This document shows, piece by piece, positions 55,301-64,000 of a stretch of DNA of 64,000 nt. Below the pieces are notes generated by a model that did no database searches, was not told the DNA's origin, and saw only the letters and a list, made by a program, of their open reading frames with translations. Origin of the DNA: Gigantopelta aegis. Taxonomy: Eukaryota > Mollusca > Gastropoda > Neomphalida > Peltospiridae. Numbering within the stretch: position 1 is the first letter of the stretch; each line of letters begins with the position of its first letter. A program made the translations under genes and the position numbers. The stretch lies in assembly GCF_016097555.1 (NCBI RefSeq), contig NC_054713.1, positions 40,644,523 to 40,708,522 of the forward strand. The letters run 5' to 3'.

Positions 55301-58300
55301 CAGTACCTGTGTTTTATTTTTAGTAAAACGTTCAACATACACTCCAACAAGTCATTTGAAGAACATATACATATACCGTATATAGAGAGGTCTTCTGGTG
55401 TAGAGTGGCCTGATAAAAAAACCCATAACTCTACCAATTTACTTGGGTTTGAAAGTGGGGCATTCGGTCTTGGTGACAGATTTCCAAATAGAAATTATGC
55501 TGTTATTATAGAAAAAGATTTAATTATATAATGCATTAAATATATTCTGACACTTTGATGTAATGTAATTAAAAGATAAGCACTGAACTGGTACGTCACT
55601 GTGGACTGACTACTGAACATGATAAATTGGCATCCCCTTACAACCCCACTATTCTTGATCATGCACATATAAGCATATGAAATAGGGGAGGGGACAGCTG
55701 CCCCTCCCCCCCATCCCAGTACTGGAGCAAAACCTCAAATTTAGGCAAACATTATAGAGATATTTGGACAAAATGTGCCATCCTAAGACTTTCTACTATT
55801 AATTTCCATTATTCTACCGCAAAATTAGTTGTAATCCATGTAAAAATGCGTAGTGATTTGTTTGCTTCCACCATGCAAGAACCCTATATAGCTTTTTGCA
55901 GTAATGTTAATATGAATAAATGTTGTTATCCATGTTTGGACATTTTCGTTTAATTTGGCAAAAACCACCACTTCTTCTTACATATAATGTTCTGGTTCAA
56001 CAAACTCATATCCAAAATGATAATGGCTTTTATTCACTGAGGACATAGACTTGTCATCTGCTTGGCTATGACGTAACTTTGGGATGCACTTCCGGTAATT
56101 GTTATATTAACACTTGTGGTAATAGTAACTAAACAATAATAGTTTCTGTATCGCTATTGGTATTAATGCTATAAACATTATATTACGTCAAACCAAACTA
56201 AAATTATTTCCAAAAAACATTTTTATAGGAGGATGAGATGGACTATAGTTTGTAAATTCTGCAACCTACCAAACCCGTAAGATTTATTAGCTTTCATGTT
56301 CTTGGCGGCATCCTTGGCGGCATCCTCCCCTATAAGATGTTTGTATTTGTCGCGGTAGTTTGATGCAGGCACCGCCGTTCCTGCATTCTTCTGTTCCGCA
56401 TCGAGTCGGTCATCCAGTTCCTTCAAATGTCAGAATTTAAAATACACAATTAATTCCACTGCTAAGTAATTTATTTCTAAAAGTGTCTGATAATTTTCTC
56501 TGCATTAGTATTATATATTGATGAAAAAACAAGAAACATGATATTTGAGACCAAACTGAATTCACTACTAATGCTAAGAGTAGTTATGTCTGTATAAAAC
56601 AAGCATTCTGAGATAACTGGTACTGCTAAAGTACAGGGCTTCTAGATTATGGTAGCCCCACTCCCATGGCTAGTGATATTCAGTGTTGGGCTATTAAATA
56701 ATTACTATAACTAGCTCGACGGCTAGTGGAAACAAAACCTTGTCAAATACTGCATTTACATATTTCATAAATGTGAATATCCTGACCCTTCTTTCCACCC
56801 CAATCTAAGGATTTCTAAGCTCAATCTCCTTCTTTAGGTGACATATCTGATTATTACTATTAGTAAAATTGTATTTATTTGAAGTAGGGCTAGTGAATTT
56901 TTAATCATGGCTAGTACATTTTTAAAATCACTGATCCCATGACTAGTGAATTTTTAATCATGGCTAGTACATTTTTAAAATCACTGATCCCATGACTAGT
57001 GAATTTTTATGAAATTCTAGAAGCCATGAAGTAATACATATCCCATACTGGACCCAATAAATTTTCGTATATCCTAAATTCAAGGGCCATAACTCTGTGA
57101 GAAATGGATAAATCACCATGAAAGTTAAACTTGATCAGTAAGAGAACACAATAGAGCTATATACAAAATTTTATCTCAATACATGTATATTCAGGCTGGA
57201 AAACAAATTTCCATATCTCTTAAGTTCAAGGGTCATAACCCTTTGAAAAAATGGCTATATTGCCATGAAAATCAAACTTGATCTGTCACAGAAAATGATA
57301 AAGCTATACACAACAGTTTAGCTCAATATATTGAAGCACTGCAATAAAAAGTCAGGATATTGTTTTTCAATTATCCTAAATTCAAGGACCATAATGCTAT
57401 GGGTAAATCGCAAATTAAAGTCAACCTTATCTGTAACAGTACATCATAAAGTTATATAAAACATTTCAGCTCAATATCTCAAGACATTGTGAAAAAACAT
57501 CTGCAAAACTATATGTGAGACAGATGGATGGACAAACAGATGGAGGTGAAAGCTATATTTTTGCCCACTGGACTGAATTAGCCAGCTTTTGCACAGTGCT
57601 AGATAAATCTGTCTAGTACCCCTTTACTACCCTGGTGCTGGATGATTTCTACATACATGTACGTGTGAGGTCATAACTCATGTTTTACGACAATTGACGT
57701 CATAAGCCATGGTTTTCTGAATTCTGTTTGCCATTTCACATTATATCATTGTTTTAAAAATATTCAAACAAATTAATATTTTTAACTTTATATTTATTGT
57801 TAAGTTGTTATATTTTTGTGTCGTTGCATAAGATGGACTATATTTTTCCAATATGATTAAATGAGTTTGTAGGTGCAAGGTTTACTAATCGTTATACAAT
57901 AAACAAACTGTAGCTTACACAATTAATGTTTTATTAATGTACATATAATTAAATGGGCAAGAAAAAGAACCAATCACCATTGTGAGGTATAGTTAAGGCA
58001 ATTCCAACACTCAGTACAAAATGTTTTTGTAAGGGCCTTGGCAAACTTCGGCCTCACAAAAAACATTTTGTCCCTTGGGTTGGAACTGCCTTATCTATAC
58101 CTCACAATGGTGAATGATTCTTTTAGTCCCCTCTCGTTGGACTGGTAAGAGATTAAAGGGACATACCCTAGTTTTTAAAAACTAAGGCATATTTTTGACT
58201 ATTATAGCCGTTTTTGATAACTGAAATCATATTTACTTAGATTTTATTCTTTAGATTATTCATTTCCGAACATTCGAAGTTTTTTTGGTAATCCTGGTGT

Positions 58301-61300
58301 TTTTAATATCACAAAATGCATGTCTCATATGTTTAAAAACACAGGTGCGTCTGAGAATAAACAGTTATGCAGTCGAGTTTTAGTATATTTTTAGAGGGTA
58401 TTTCACCATTTCAAAGTCACAGACTCGTGTTTCACTCAATTGTAACTTTATTCCAAATGTGTTACAGATTTGTAGATTAAGTAAACTTAGTGTTAAAATT
58501 CATGGGCTGAAACTATGGTCTGCATGTCCCTTTAATGTATGATTGATACAGTGTATAAGAGACCACACAGTATATAATAAAGAGACTGTCAGTAATGTAG
58601 CATTAGTGCTTTTGCAACCACACCATTACTGTTATGGAAGGAAGGAAATGTTTTATTCAACGATGCTCTCAACACATTTTATTTACGGTTATATGGCGTC
58701 AGACATATGGTTAAGGACCACACAGATATTGAGAGAAAAAACCCACTGTCGCCACTTCATGGGCTACCCTTTTCGATTAGCAGAAAGGGATCTTTTATAT
58801 GCATCATCCCATAGACAGGATAGCACATACCACAGCACTGGCTGGAGCGAGAAATAGCGCAATGGGCCTAATGATGGGGATCGATCCTAGACTGACTGTG
58901 CATCACGCGAATGCTTTACCACTGGGCTACGTCCACCCTACTGTTATGGATACTGATAGCTAATCATACATGTGTAATGGGCCGAAAAAATGTAAGTTCG
59001 GCCATTCATAATTATGATTCGGTTAGAATACTAATCATTTAACTAATTTCGCAGATTGGCACGGTTAGTAACTTAAAGATGGTGGAATTCTGAGAAGGGT
59101 TACTTATTTATTATTATTATTTAAATCATTTATTAGCCACAAAATTTATTACGTATAGCAGGCTTTTTAATCGTAAAGAAGCAAACTGCTATGACAGTCA
59201 CCACCTACACTCAAAGTGGTGACCTATCACTATCCACATCAGCAATGGTATGGTTGCGGCGAAACCTCTCTATTGTTTCTCTATTGTCTGGGCTAGCTCT
59301 GCCACAAGCTACATTCACCAATTGTGAATTTTGAGAACTACTGGTGAATTTTATTTTAATTTGGAAAAAAACAATTGTGTAATAATTGATATTTTGTTGG
59401 AAAATAGCTATAGCTTTTCTTTTTTTTCTTCTTTTTTTTAGATAATGCGACGAAAAATGTTTTACCACCCAGAGCTAGCTCTAGTTTTGGATGCAGTCAG
59501 TATTTGCTGTTACTACTTATGTGTTCCCTTATTTGTTTCCATCAGCGTACATTCCCTCTGGCAGCCTCTTTTGCTTTTACTGGATCCCACTCTTCCCCAT
59601 GATGTATTAATCATCAGCTATTGGATGTCAAACATCTGGTAATTTTGACAGAGAGGAAACCCATTACAATTTTCCATTAGTAGCAAGGGATCTTTAATAT
59701 GCACCATCCCACAGACAGGATAGCACATACCATGGCCCTTGGTAGTCTTAAAGATGGAACCTGCTACATTTTTCCATTAATAGCAATGGATCTTTTATAT
59801 GCACCATCCCACGGCCAGTATAGCAGATACCATGGTCTTTGATATACCAGTCGTGATACATTGGCTGAAACAAGAAATAGCTCAATGGGTCCACTGAGGG
59901 GGATCGATCCCAGACTGCATGCGCATCAGGTGAGTGCTTTACCTCTAGTTTTGGTTGCCGTCCATATTTGCTGGTACTATTTTTGCAGGGCTTGAAACGG
60001 CCTGTGGCCAGGTCGCCAAATGTGACCAATGTTCTCTATCTTCTTTAGAGCTATAACATATGAGCCACTATTAATATCTGTATTCCACATTAAAATCTTG
60101 CTCGTGGTTCGCTTACCATAATTTGCCAACATGCATTATTATTTTTTGGGCCACCATATTTTTTGTTGAGTTTCGAACCCTGTTTATGTGTACCCATATT
60201 TGTTTCCATCAGCGTACTTTACCTTCTGTCTGGCAGCCTCTTTAGCTTTTTCTGGGTCCCACGCTTCCCCACGCTTATATGCATTCAGTTCATCGTCACC
60301 GGGACAGAATTCCTGTAAAATCAAAAACAAAAGGTTTGAGGTACCGGTACTGCTGTTTTATAAATTGCACCCCCCCCCCCCAAAAAAAAGAGAACATTTT
60401 TGTTATTTTGGAAACTCTTTAGCTTGTCATTTTATGTCAAGCTAGATATTAATAACCAAAAAACATGTTTAGTGTAGGCTGGGCAAGCTTATACTATAGC
60501 ATTGAAATTGGTATCGATTTAGCTCAAGTCTAGGCATGTGTGCAGAAAATTATATAAGAATGGGGGGGGGGGGGGATGGAATGTATGTCCACATTGTGGC
60601 AAGTGAAGCTTTTGGGGAGGGTGTGGTCATGCTTCCCCAGGAAAATACATTAAAAAAAAAGGAGAAAATATTCTTGGGCCAGGGGAGTGCATCAAACCCC
60701 AAAACCCCTACCTCTACAAACACATCTGAAGTCAAGAATATTTTTGTGTCCCAAAAACTTGAATTGTTTTGCCTTTTCATCAATAACCTGACCTCTGACA
60801 TACTGTAGTTCCCTTTGACATACTGTAGTTCCCTCTGACATACTGTAGTTCCTCTGACATACTGTAGTTCCCTCTGACATATTGTAGTTCCCCAAACATC
60901 CCACAGGTCAGATGTCAGATTATGTAAAAAAAAAAAGGCTTTACCTTTTTCCAAATCATAACATATCGATCTTCTTCTTCTATACCAAAAGAAAATGATG
61001 TGAGACCAGCAACATCCGCAATATCATGTCTGAAAAAATAGAATACAAACAACTTCATTTATAAACAAGACAAACCTGGGACCACGCTTTCTGTAATTTT
61101 CAATTCAACAAATTAACAAAAAGGTTTAAAAGTTTAAAACTACACCTGTAGCAGATTTATGGTCCGTCCCACAGGGAACGCCTTTTTTCATACTATGGAC
61201 TTTACTACAAGTTATTTATTTCTGAGCCAATTGTTTTCTAAATTGCACCCAATTTTTTTTTTTTTTTTTTTAATTATTTCTGAAACACCTTTACTTTTCT

Positions 61301-63342
61301 TCTTACATCAAATCAAACTGAAATTATTTACAAAAAAATAGGATAGGATGGACTATATAATAGGTTCATTTGGATGAATGATTAACTTTACGGAATCATT
61401 GATAAGTTTGTAGAGATTGATGTTCATCAAATTCCCAATATTACTCACCAATCCACAAGTTACTAAAAACTTTTAAAATGTGTCCTTCATTAAAACTTGA
61501 AAAATACAAAATAAATAGAGCTGGGTGGCATTGAAAGTTGAGGTTCGTTATTGAAATTTGAGGTTCGTTATCGATATCAGTATTTTTTTTAGGTCATTTA
61601 CCTTGGTACGGTATTCGGTATTGACACAATATTAATATCGGTATTTTCGGTATACTCGGTTTTAAATGTATGCCCGAGTTGAAGCTCACCCGCTAATTTC
61701 ATCTGAATAAAATTAAATTCTATGCACACGGCTCTCGTCTGATTTATACCCAACCCATTCTGCGCTCGTCAGATATATTGCTAGTGCTTTACTAAATGGT
61801 GGGAAACATTTTTCAATACAAAAGTTTCATTATTTTGAAATTTGCTCAGTACGGTAAATCGGTATTGATATGATGCCAAACAGTACATACAGTATACTGG
61901 CCAGCTCTAAAAATAAATCTTACATCAAGGCTCGGAAGACTTTTTCCATCGGTTCAAACTTTAACTTTGGCTGTGCGGCATCTTTAATAAACTCATGTAT
62001 CCTCTTCTGCATCTATAAAAGAAGACATTAAATGTTTAACGACACTTCGGCACACTAACTATTTAATCAACCAAGACAGGGGGCCAAAAGGAAATGATAT
62101 TCACAACATACAATATGCATTTTGATAATCAATTTCACAAGTAGATTTTGCCGTCATCTATTTTTTGGCAGTATTCCAGATGTATTCAGAATTCCTCATG
62201 TTTAGCAGTGATTATATAATAAAAGTAGTACAGCAGAATCTCGTTGGGTCGAACTCGGAAGGGTCGAACACAACGCAACGCTTGAACCAAAAATGAAGTC
62301 CCGAGTTACACTTACACGATGTTGACTGAATGGTTCGGTCGAACTACCCGATGGGTTCAACACTTTCTCGAGCACCGACAGGGTTCGAGCCAACGGGATT
62401 CAAGCAAACGGGATTCAACTGTCATATAAATCAGTAGCTTTATCCACATAAATTATCCATGTTTGTTTCAAGCTTTCCAAATTGCTGTTGAAAAAAGTCA
62501 CTCTATAAATCTAACAAGTTGTTCTATTTCCAGACTACTTTCTAGAGCCACTTCTCAATTTCTAAATTTACTTCCAAATTAAAACCGGGCTCGGTGACGT
62601 CGTGGTTAGGCCATCGGTCTACAGGCTGGTAGGTACTGGGTTCGGATCCCAGTCGAGGCATGGTATTTTTAATCCAGATACCGAGTCCAAACCCTGAGTG
62701 AGTGCTCCGCAAGGCTCAATGGGTAGGTGTAAATCACTTGCACCGACCAGTGATCCATAACTGGTTCAACAAAGGCCATGGTTTGTGCTATCCTGCCTGT
62801 GGGAAGTGCAAATAAAAGAACCATTGCTGCTAACGGAAAGAGTAGCCCATGTAGTGGCAACAGCGAGTTTCCTCTCTTAATATATGTGTGGTCCTTAACC
62901 ATATGTCTGACGCCATATAACCGTCAATAAAATGTGTTGGGTGCGTCATTAAATAAAACATTTCCTTCCTTCCTTCAATGATATGACTCCACATAAGTCA
63001 CTTCTACAAAACAACAAGGGATATTTTTTTTCTACAAAAAGGGACATGAAGGGACAGAACTCTGTAAAACAATGGACAAGTCGACATGAAAGTCAAACTT
63101 GATCTGTAACACTATATGTTAAAGCTATGTACGTAAAATTTCAGCTCACTATCTTGAAGCATTGTGAAAACAAAAAGTGAAAAAACCCTGATATTTTATG
63201 ACACCACAGCACATATAGGTTATAGTTACAAATGATATTTTGTTTTATGAACTAAGAAAACCATTTCCAAGTACCTTTTCTCGAAATTCATCCAACTTTT
63301 GCTTCTCCTTTAATTGTTGTTTCTCAACAAGAGCTTTTTGTG
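52189..63342 (-). CDS. SPAG7: SPAG7, R3H-domain protein (six exons, 5' end beyond the window)
   Basis: Six exons join in frame on the - strand with AG acceptors and GT donors: 63342-63275, 62012-61924, 61029-60945, 60312-60223, 56420-56270, 52328-52189. The total is 623 nt, about 207 residues. In order they give a charged helix ([17 protein letters not shown]), the R3H domain with its R-x3-H signature ([19 protein letters not shown], then [14 protein letters not shown]), an acidic/basic linker ([20 protein letters not shown]), the family block [20 protein letters not shown], then [19 protein letters not shown] and a polar tail. This matches sperm-associated antigen 7 along its length; the human protein is 227 residues (recall). 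The missing part is the short N-terminus on an exon upstream of 64000. R3H domains bind single-stranded nucleic acid; the cellular role of SPAG7 is poorly known. Introns reach 3.9 kb and are packed with SINEs and MITEs. No lesion is seen. Confidence 0.95.
52598..52857 (-). mobile_element. SINE, H1/T1, head internally deleted (SPAG7 last intron)
   Basis: T1 end (GGAAGCAAAATTTTATTTAA), body, then a jump from GTGCACTGCCTGGAGCG to CTTTATCACTAGGCTAAATC, so most of the box B region is lost. Confidence 0.83.
52929..53182 (-). mobile_element. SINE fragments, T2 end and H1 head
   Basis: A T2 end (TTCAAGTTTGTTTTGTTTAA to about 52995) that joins a head end (GGGTACGTCCCATCCC), then, after about 90 bp, a separate H1 head fragment (53091-53182, AGAAATAGCCCAATGGGTCC to CCACTGGGTTATACCC). 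Confidence 0.68.
53278..54675 (+). repeat. 87-bp minisatellite, about 16 copies, starting at a MITE terminus
   Basis: Units begin CAGGGCTTCTAGATTATGGT at 53278 (as CAAGGC), 53365, 53452, 53539, 53626 and so on; 88-bp units carry one extra G. Each unit contains CCATGGCTAGTGATATTCAA and GGGCTAGTAAATAACTA and ends CATGCCCGA or CATGCCAGA. Variants are clustered (CCCGA forms at both ends, CCAGA forms in the middle). Confidence 0.95.
53278..54940 (+). mobile_element. MITE, CAGGGCTTCTAGA family, with its left end expanded (SPAG7 last intron)
   Basis: The terminal 87 bp of the element is repeated about 16 times (53278-54675). The rest of a normal copy follows, with internal words TTAAGTCTATTTTGTAAATATG and TTTAGGTGACATATCTGATTA, and the right terminus AATTCTAGAAGCCTTG. 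Outside the array it matches 11480-11824. Confidence 0.9.
54947..54992. repeat. GAAT microsatellite
   Basis: About eleven GAAT tetramers directly after the right end of the expanded MITE. Confidence 0.95.
54993..55659. other. SPAG7 intron sequence, no further exon seen
   Basis: Non-repetitive. The short open frames on both strands have no family resemblance, and the SPAG7 reading frame joins without needing an exon here. Confidence 0.5.
55660..55950 (+). repeat. Dispersed repeat, copy 2 (without the MITE)
   Basis: Related to 30690-31130. Here the text runs uninterrupted from GCAGTAATGTTAATATGAAT into AAATGTTGTTATCC, giving the empty site for the MITE at 30907. Confidence 0.75.
56270..56420 (-). 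CDS. SPAG7: SPAG7 exon 6
   Basis: 151 nt after acceptor CATTTGAAG. It begins [14 protein letters not shown] and includes the family block [20 protein letters not shown]. It ends with KSYGF plus one base at donor GTAGGT. Confidence 0.95.
56634..57028 (+). mobile_element. MITE, CAGGGCTTCTAGA family (SPAG7 intron)
   Basis: Starts CAGGGCTTCTAGATTATGG and ends AATTCTAGAAGCCATG. AAGTA lies directly on both sides (56629-56633 and 57029-57033). A segment of about 49 bp near the right end (CCCATGACTAGTGAATTTTTA) is tandemly duplicated, which explains the greater length (395 bp). Confidence 0.85.
57040..57500 (-). repeat. Dispersed repeat, reverse copy with three sub-repeats
   Basis: Reverse-strand relative of 42352-42900. 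The words AAACTTGATCTGTCACAG, TATACAAAATTTTATCTCAAT and AGCTCAATATATTGAAGC recur three times. Confidence 0.75.
57955..58135. mobile_element. Hairpin element with arms of about 70 bp
   Basis: The left arm contains CACCATTGTGAGGTATAG and AGTACAAAATGTTTTTGT. The right arm contains the reverse complements ACAAAAAACATTTTGTCCC and CTATACCTCACAATGGTG. A loop of about 25 bases (AAGGGCCTTGGCAAACTTCG) separates them. It lies in a SPAG7 intron next to the TTAA MITE. Confidence 0.78.
58157..58531 (-). mobile_element. TTAA-flanked MITE, single-copy form
   Basis: The 375-bp element starts AGGGACATACCCTAGTTTTT and ends ACTATGGTCTGCATGTCCCT, with TTAA at 58153-58156 and 58532-58535. In the opposite orientation it matches the unexpanded part of 49155-50334 (shared words TTGACTATTATAGCCGTT and GTAACACATTTGGA or reverse complement). 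Confidence 0.88.
58639..58938 (-). mobile_element. SINE, H1/T1
   Basis: (GGAA)n and T1 end to the H1 head (CCACTGGGCTACGTCCACC). The 12-bp duplication TACTGTTATGGA lies at 58627-58638 and 58939-58950. Confidence 0.9.
58951..59607. other. SPAG7 intron sequence
   Basis: No exon or clear repeat. AT-rich with a pyrimidine-rich stretch near 59416-59440. Confidence 0.45.
59608..59945 (-). mobile_element. SINE, T2, with a duplicated body
   Basis: T2 middle (ATTAATCATCAGCTATTGGA), then body (to 59740), then a second copy starting again in the T2 region (TAGTCTTAAAGATGGAACC) through the body and the H1 head (GATCGATCCCAGACTGC). The two copies are joined head to tail. Confidence 0.75.
60223..60312 (-). 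CDS. SPAG7: SPAG7 exon 5
   Basis: 90 nt, 30 codons in phase 0 ([20 protein letters not shown] then [10 protein letters not shown]), between TTTTACAG and GTAAAG. Confidence 0.95.
60313..60793. other. SPAG7 intron sequence
   Basis: Contains C and G runs (60370-60379, 60563-60574). No exon beyond those listed. Confidence 0.45.
60794..60892 (+). repeat. About 21-bp tandem repeat, five copies
   Basis: The unit CTGACATACTGTAGTTCCCT recurs five times with 20- or 21-bp spacing, about 55 bp from a SPAG7 donor site. Confidence 0.9.
60945..61029 (-). CDS. SPAG7: SPAG7 exon 4, R3H core
   Basis: 85 nt after acceptor TTTTTCAG. It completes the Ile codon and encodes [15 protein letters not shown] and [12 protein letters not shown], ending in phase 0 at donor GTAAAG. 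It holds the His of R-x3-H. Confidence 0.95.
61030..61923. other. SPAG7 intron sequence, possible MITE
   Basis: At about 61519-61912, AGAGCTGGGTGGCATTGAAA and ACAGTATACTGGCCAGCTCT suggest termini of a decayed inverted-repeat element; the inside has GGTATTCGGTATTG-type short repeats. No exon. Confidence 0.45.
61924..62012 (-). CDS. SPAG7: SPAG7 exon 3, start of the R3H domain
   Basis: 89 nt between acceptor TTTTATAG and donor GTAAG. It encodes [20 protein letters not shown] and PMEKVFRAL, plus two bases of the Ile codon completed by the next exon. It carries the Arg of the R-x3-H motif. Confidence 0.93.
62013..62585. other. SPAG7 intron sequence
   Basis: A short T2-like SINE fragment (AAATGTTTAACGACACTTCG, about 62029-62075). 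At 62232-62420, CAGAATCTCGTTGGGTCGAAC and the reverse complement of GTTCGAGCCAACGGGATTC form the ends of a small inverted-repeat element. Confidence 0.5.
62586..62974 (+). mobile_element. SINE, H2/T1, complete
   Basis: From CCGGGCTCGGTGACGTCGTG through box B GGGTTCGGATCCC to the T1 tail with (TTCC)n. No clear target duplication was found by eye. Confidence 0.88.
63040..63190 (-). repeat. Dispersed repeat, third copy
   Basis: Carries GAAAGTCAAACTTGATCTGTAACA and AAATTTCAGCTCACTATCTTGAAGC, the same sub-repeat as at 42.4 and 57.1-57.5 kb. Confidence 0.7.
63275..63342 (-). CDS. SPAG7: SPAG7 exon 2 (first exon in the window)
   Basis: 68 nt, after acceptor TGTACAG and before donor GTACTT. It starts with two bases of a split codon, then 22 codons ([20 protein letters not shown] then EK). 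It corresponds to the charged N-terminal helix of the family. Confidence 0.9.
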
Positions 63343-63482
63343 CTGTACAAAACAAAAAATATTGTATCACTTGAGTATCTTCCAACCTTTATCTACCAAT
63401 AACAGCTTAAAAATGTGTCAGTGTCACATTGTATTATATAACATTTAACGAAATATCATATAATATCAGTGAAATAAAAGTG

Positions 63483-63715
63483 TTACCAGTCACTCAGTGA
63501 CGATAACACATTTTAGAGTGAAAATTTCACTATGGCACTCTAAAATATGTTATCTTCACTGTAAGAAAGCCGAAACTATTTTGCTGCTGGCATTTTAAAA
63601 ATAAAGGTAAATTGCCAAAAGTTATATAATAAATAGAAGTTTGCAATCATATCATACTGGTTGCGCGAGCGCGACTCGTGAGATATGATTGCAAACATCA
63701 CTCAATGAGATATAA
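63483..63715. other. Two adjacent hairpins (SPAG7 first intron in the window)
   Basis: The first (about 63493-63560) pairs CAGTGACGATAACACATTTT with AAAATATGTTATCTTCACTG. The second (about 63640-63700) pairs GTTTGCAATCATATC with GATATGATTGCAAAC around a CG-rich loop (GGTTGCGCGAGCGCGACTCG). Both may be parts of MITEs. Confidence 0.55.
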
Positions 63716-63899
63716 ATCATATTTGACAAAAAAATAGAAATATCCTCTATGTATTAAATCATCATGTATAGAGATAATACACAGACAAACATATAGCTGC
63801 CTATAAACATATTGGGCATATATGTTATTGGGGTATACGATAAGCCTACTGTGTATGAGGGCAAACATTTAGGTGTAGAAGTAACCATTTTTTTCAGTA

Positions 63900-63965
63900 A
63901 AAGAAAGTGCATTTGTTTAACGACACCTTAGCACAATTTAAACTACAACTATCTGATGTTGTTTC
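63900..63965 (-). mobile_element. SINE T2 fragment
   Basis: Starts AAAGAAAGTGCATTTGTTTA with ACGACACCTTAGCACAATTT, a diverged T2 end. The body would lie beyond about 63965 or is lost. Confidence 0.55.
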
Positions 63966-64000
63966 ATTTCAAACCTTGGTCACAAGAAAATATATGAGAG

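Noticed and set aside
60536..60954. Frames on both strands across 60.5-60.95 kb
   Set aside because: They lie in a SPAG7 intron and translate G runs and the 21-bp tandem repeat. The flanking exons join in phase without them.

Overview
This is animal (eukaryotic) nuclear DNA. It is AT-rich and intron-bearing, and it is dominated by short interspersed elements, MITEs, satellites and microsatellites. The dominant SINE has a tRNA-like head, a shared body and a 3' end reading GTCGTTAAAYAAAAC. From recall, that design is typical of mollusc genomes, most likely a marine gastropod. The assignment rests on recall and was not tested. Two genes are well supported. The first is a 974-codon coding sequence (37751-40675, + strand) held in one exon behind a 5' UTR intron. 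It encodes a long disordered protein with a folded-looking, unrecognised C-terminal domain. The second is SPAG7, a small R3H-domain protein on the - strand. Six of its exons lie between 63342 and 52189, and its first coding exon lies beyond the right edge of the window. These two genes are convergent. A third, weaker candidate is a signal-peptide-like first exon on the - strand at 17458-17357, behind a CpG-richer, repeat-poor stretch. Layout: 1-17 kb is repeat territory, including a 43-copy, ~110-bp satellite (about 3.74-8.45 kb). 17.3-17.8 kb holds the candidate promoter and first exon. 18-31 kb is very SINE-dense, with tRNA-like copies, a second copy of a 1.2-kb dispersed repeat and a long CAY microsatellite. 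31-36 kb holds a paired repeat, a hAT-like MITE with a perfect 8-bp target duplication and an almost intact Tc1-like transposon. 37-40.7 kb is the large gene. 41-52 kb holds nested repeats and a 17 x 51-bp array. 52-63.4 kb is SPAG7, with introns full of SINEs and MITEs and a 16 x 87-bp array. The most unusual pattern is that two unrelated MITE families in this window each carry a tandem array whose unit starts at the element's own terminal inverted repeat (49.15-50.02 kb and 53.28-54.68 kb). In both cases the rest of the element is still attached, so these look like satellites caught at birth. SINE notation used below: heads H1 (box A like TAGCCCAGTGGTA, box B like GGATCGATCCC), H2 (GTGGTTAGGCC with GGGTTCGGATCCC) and H3 (GAGCTCAGTCGG with GATCGAACC); tails T1 (ends in AAATAAAACATTTCCTTCC), T2 (ends in AAACAAAACAAACTTT) and T3 (ends in AAAATAAGTTGAAATGAA). 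A strand of + means the element reads head to tail on the given strand.
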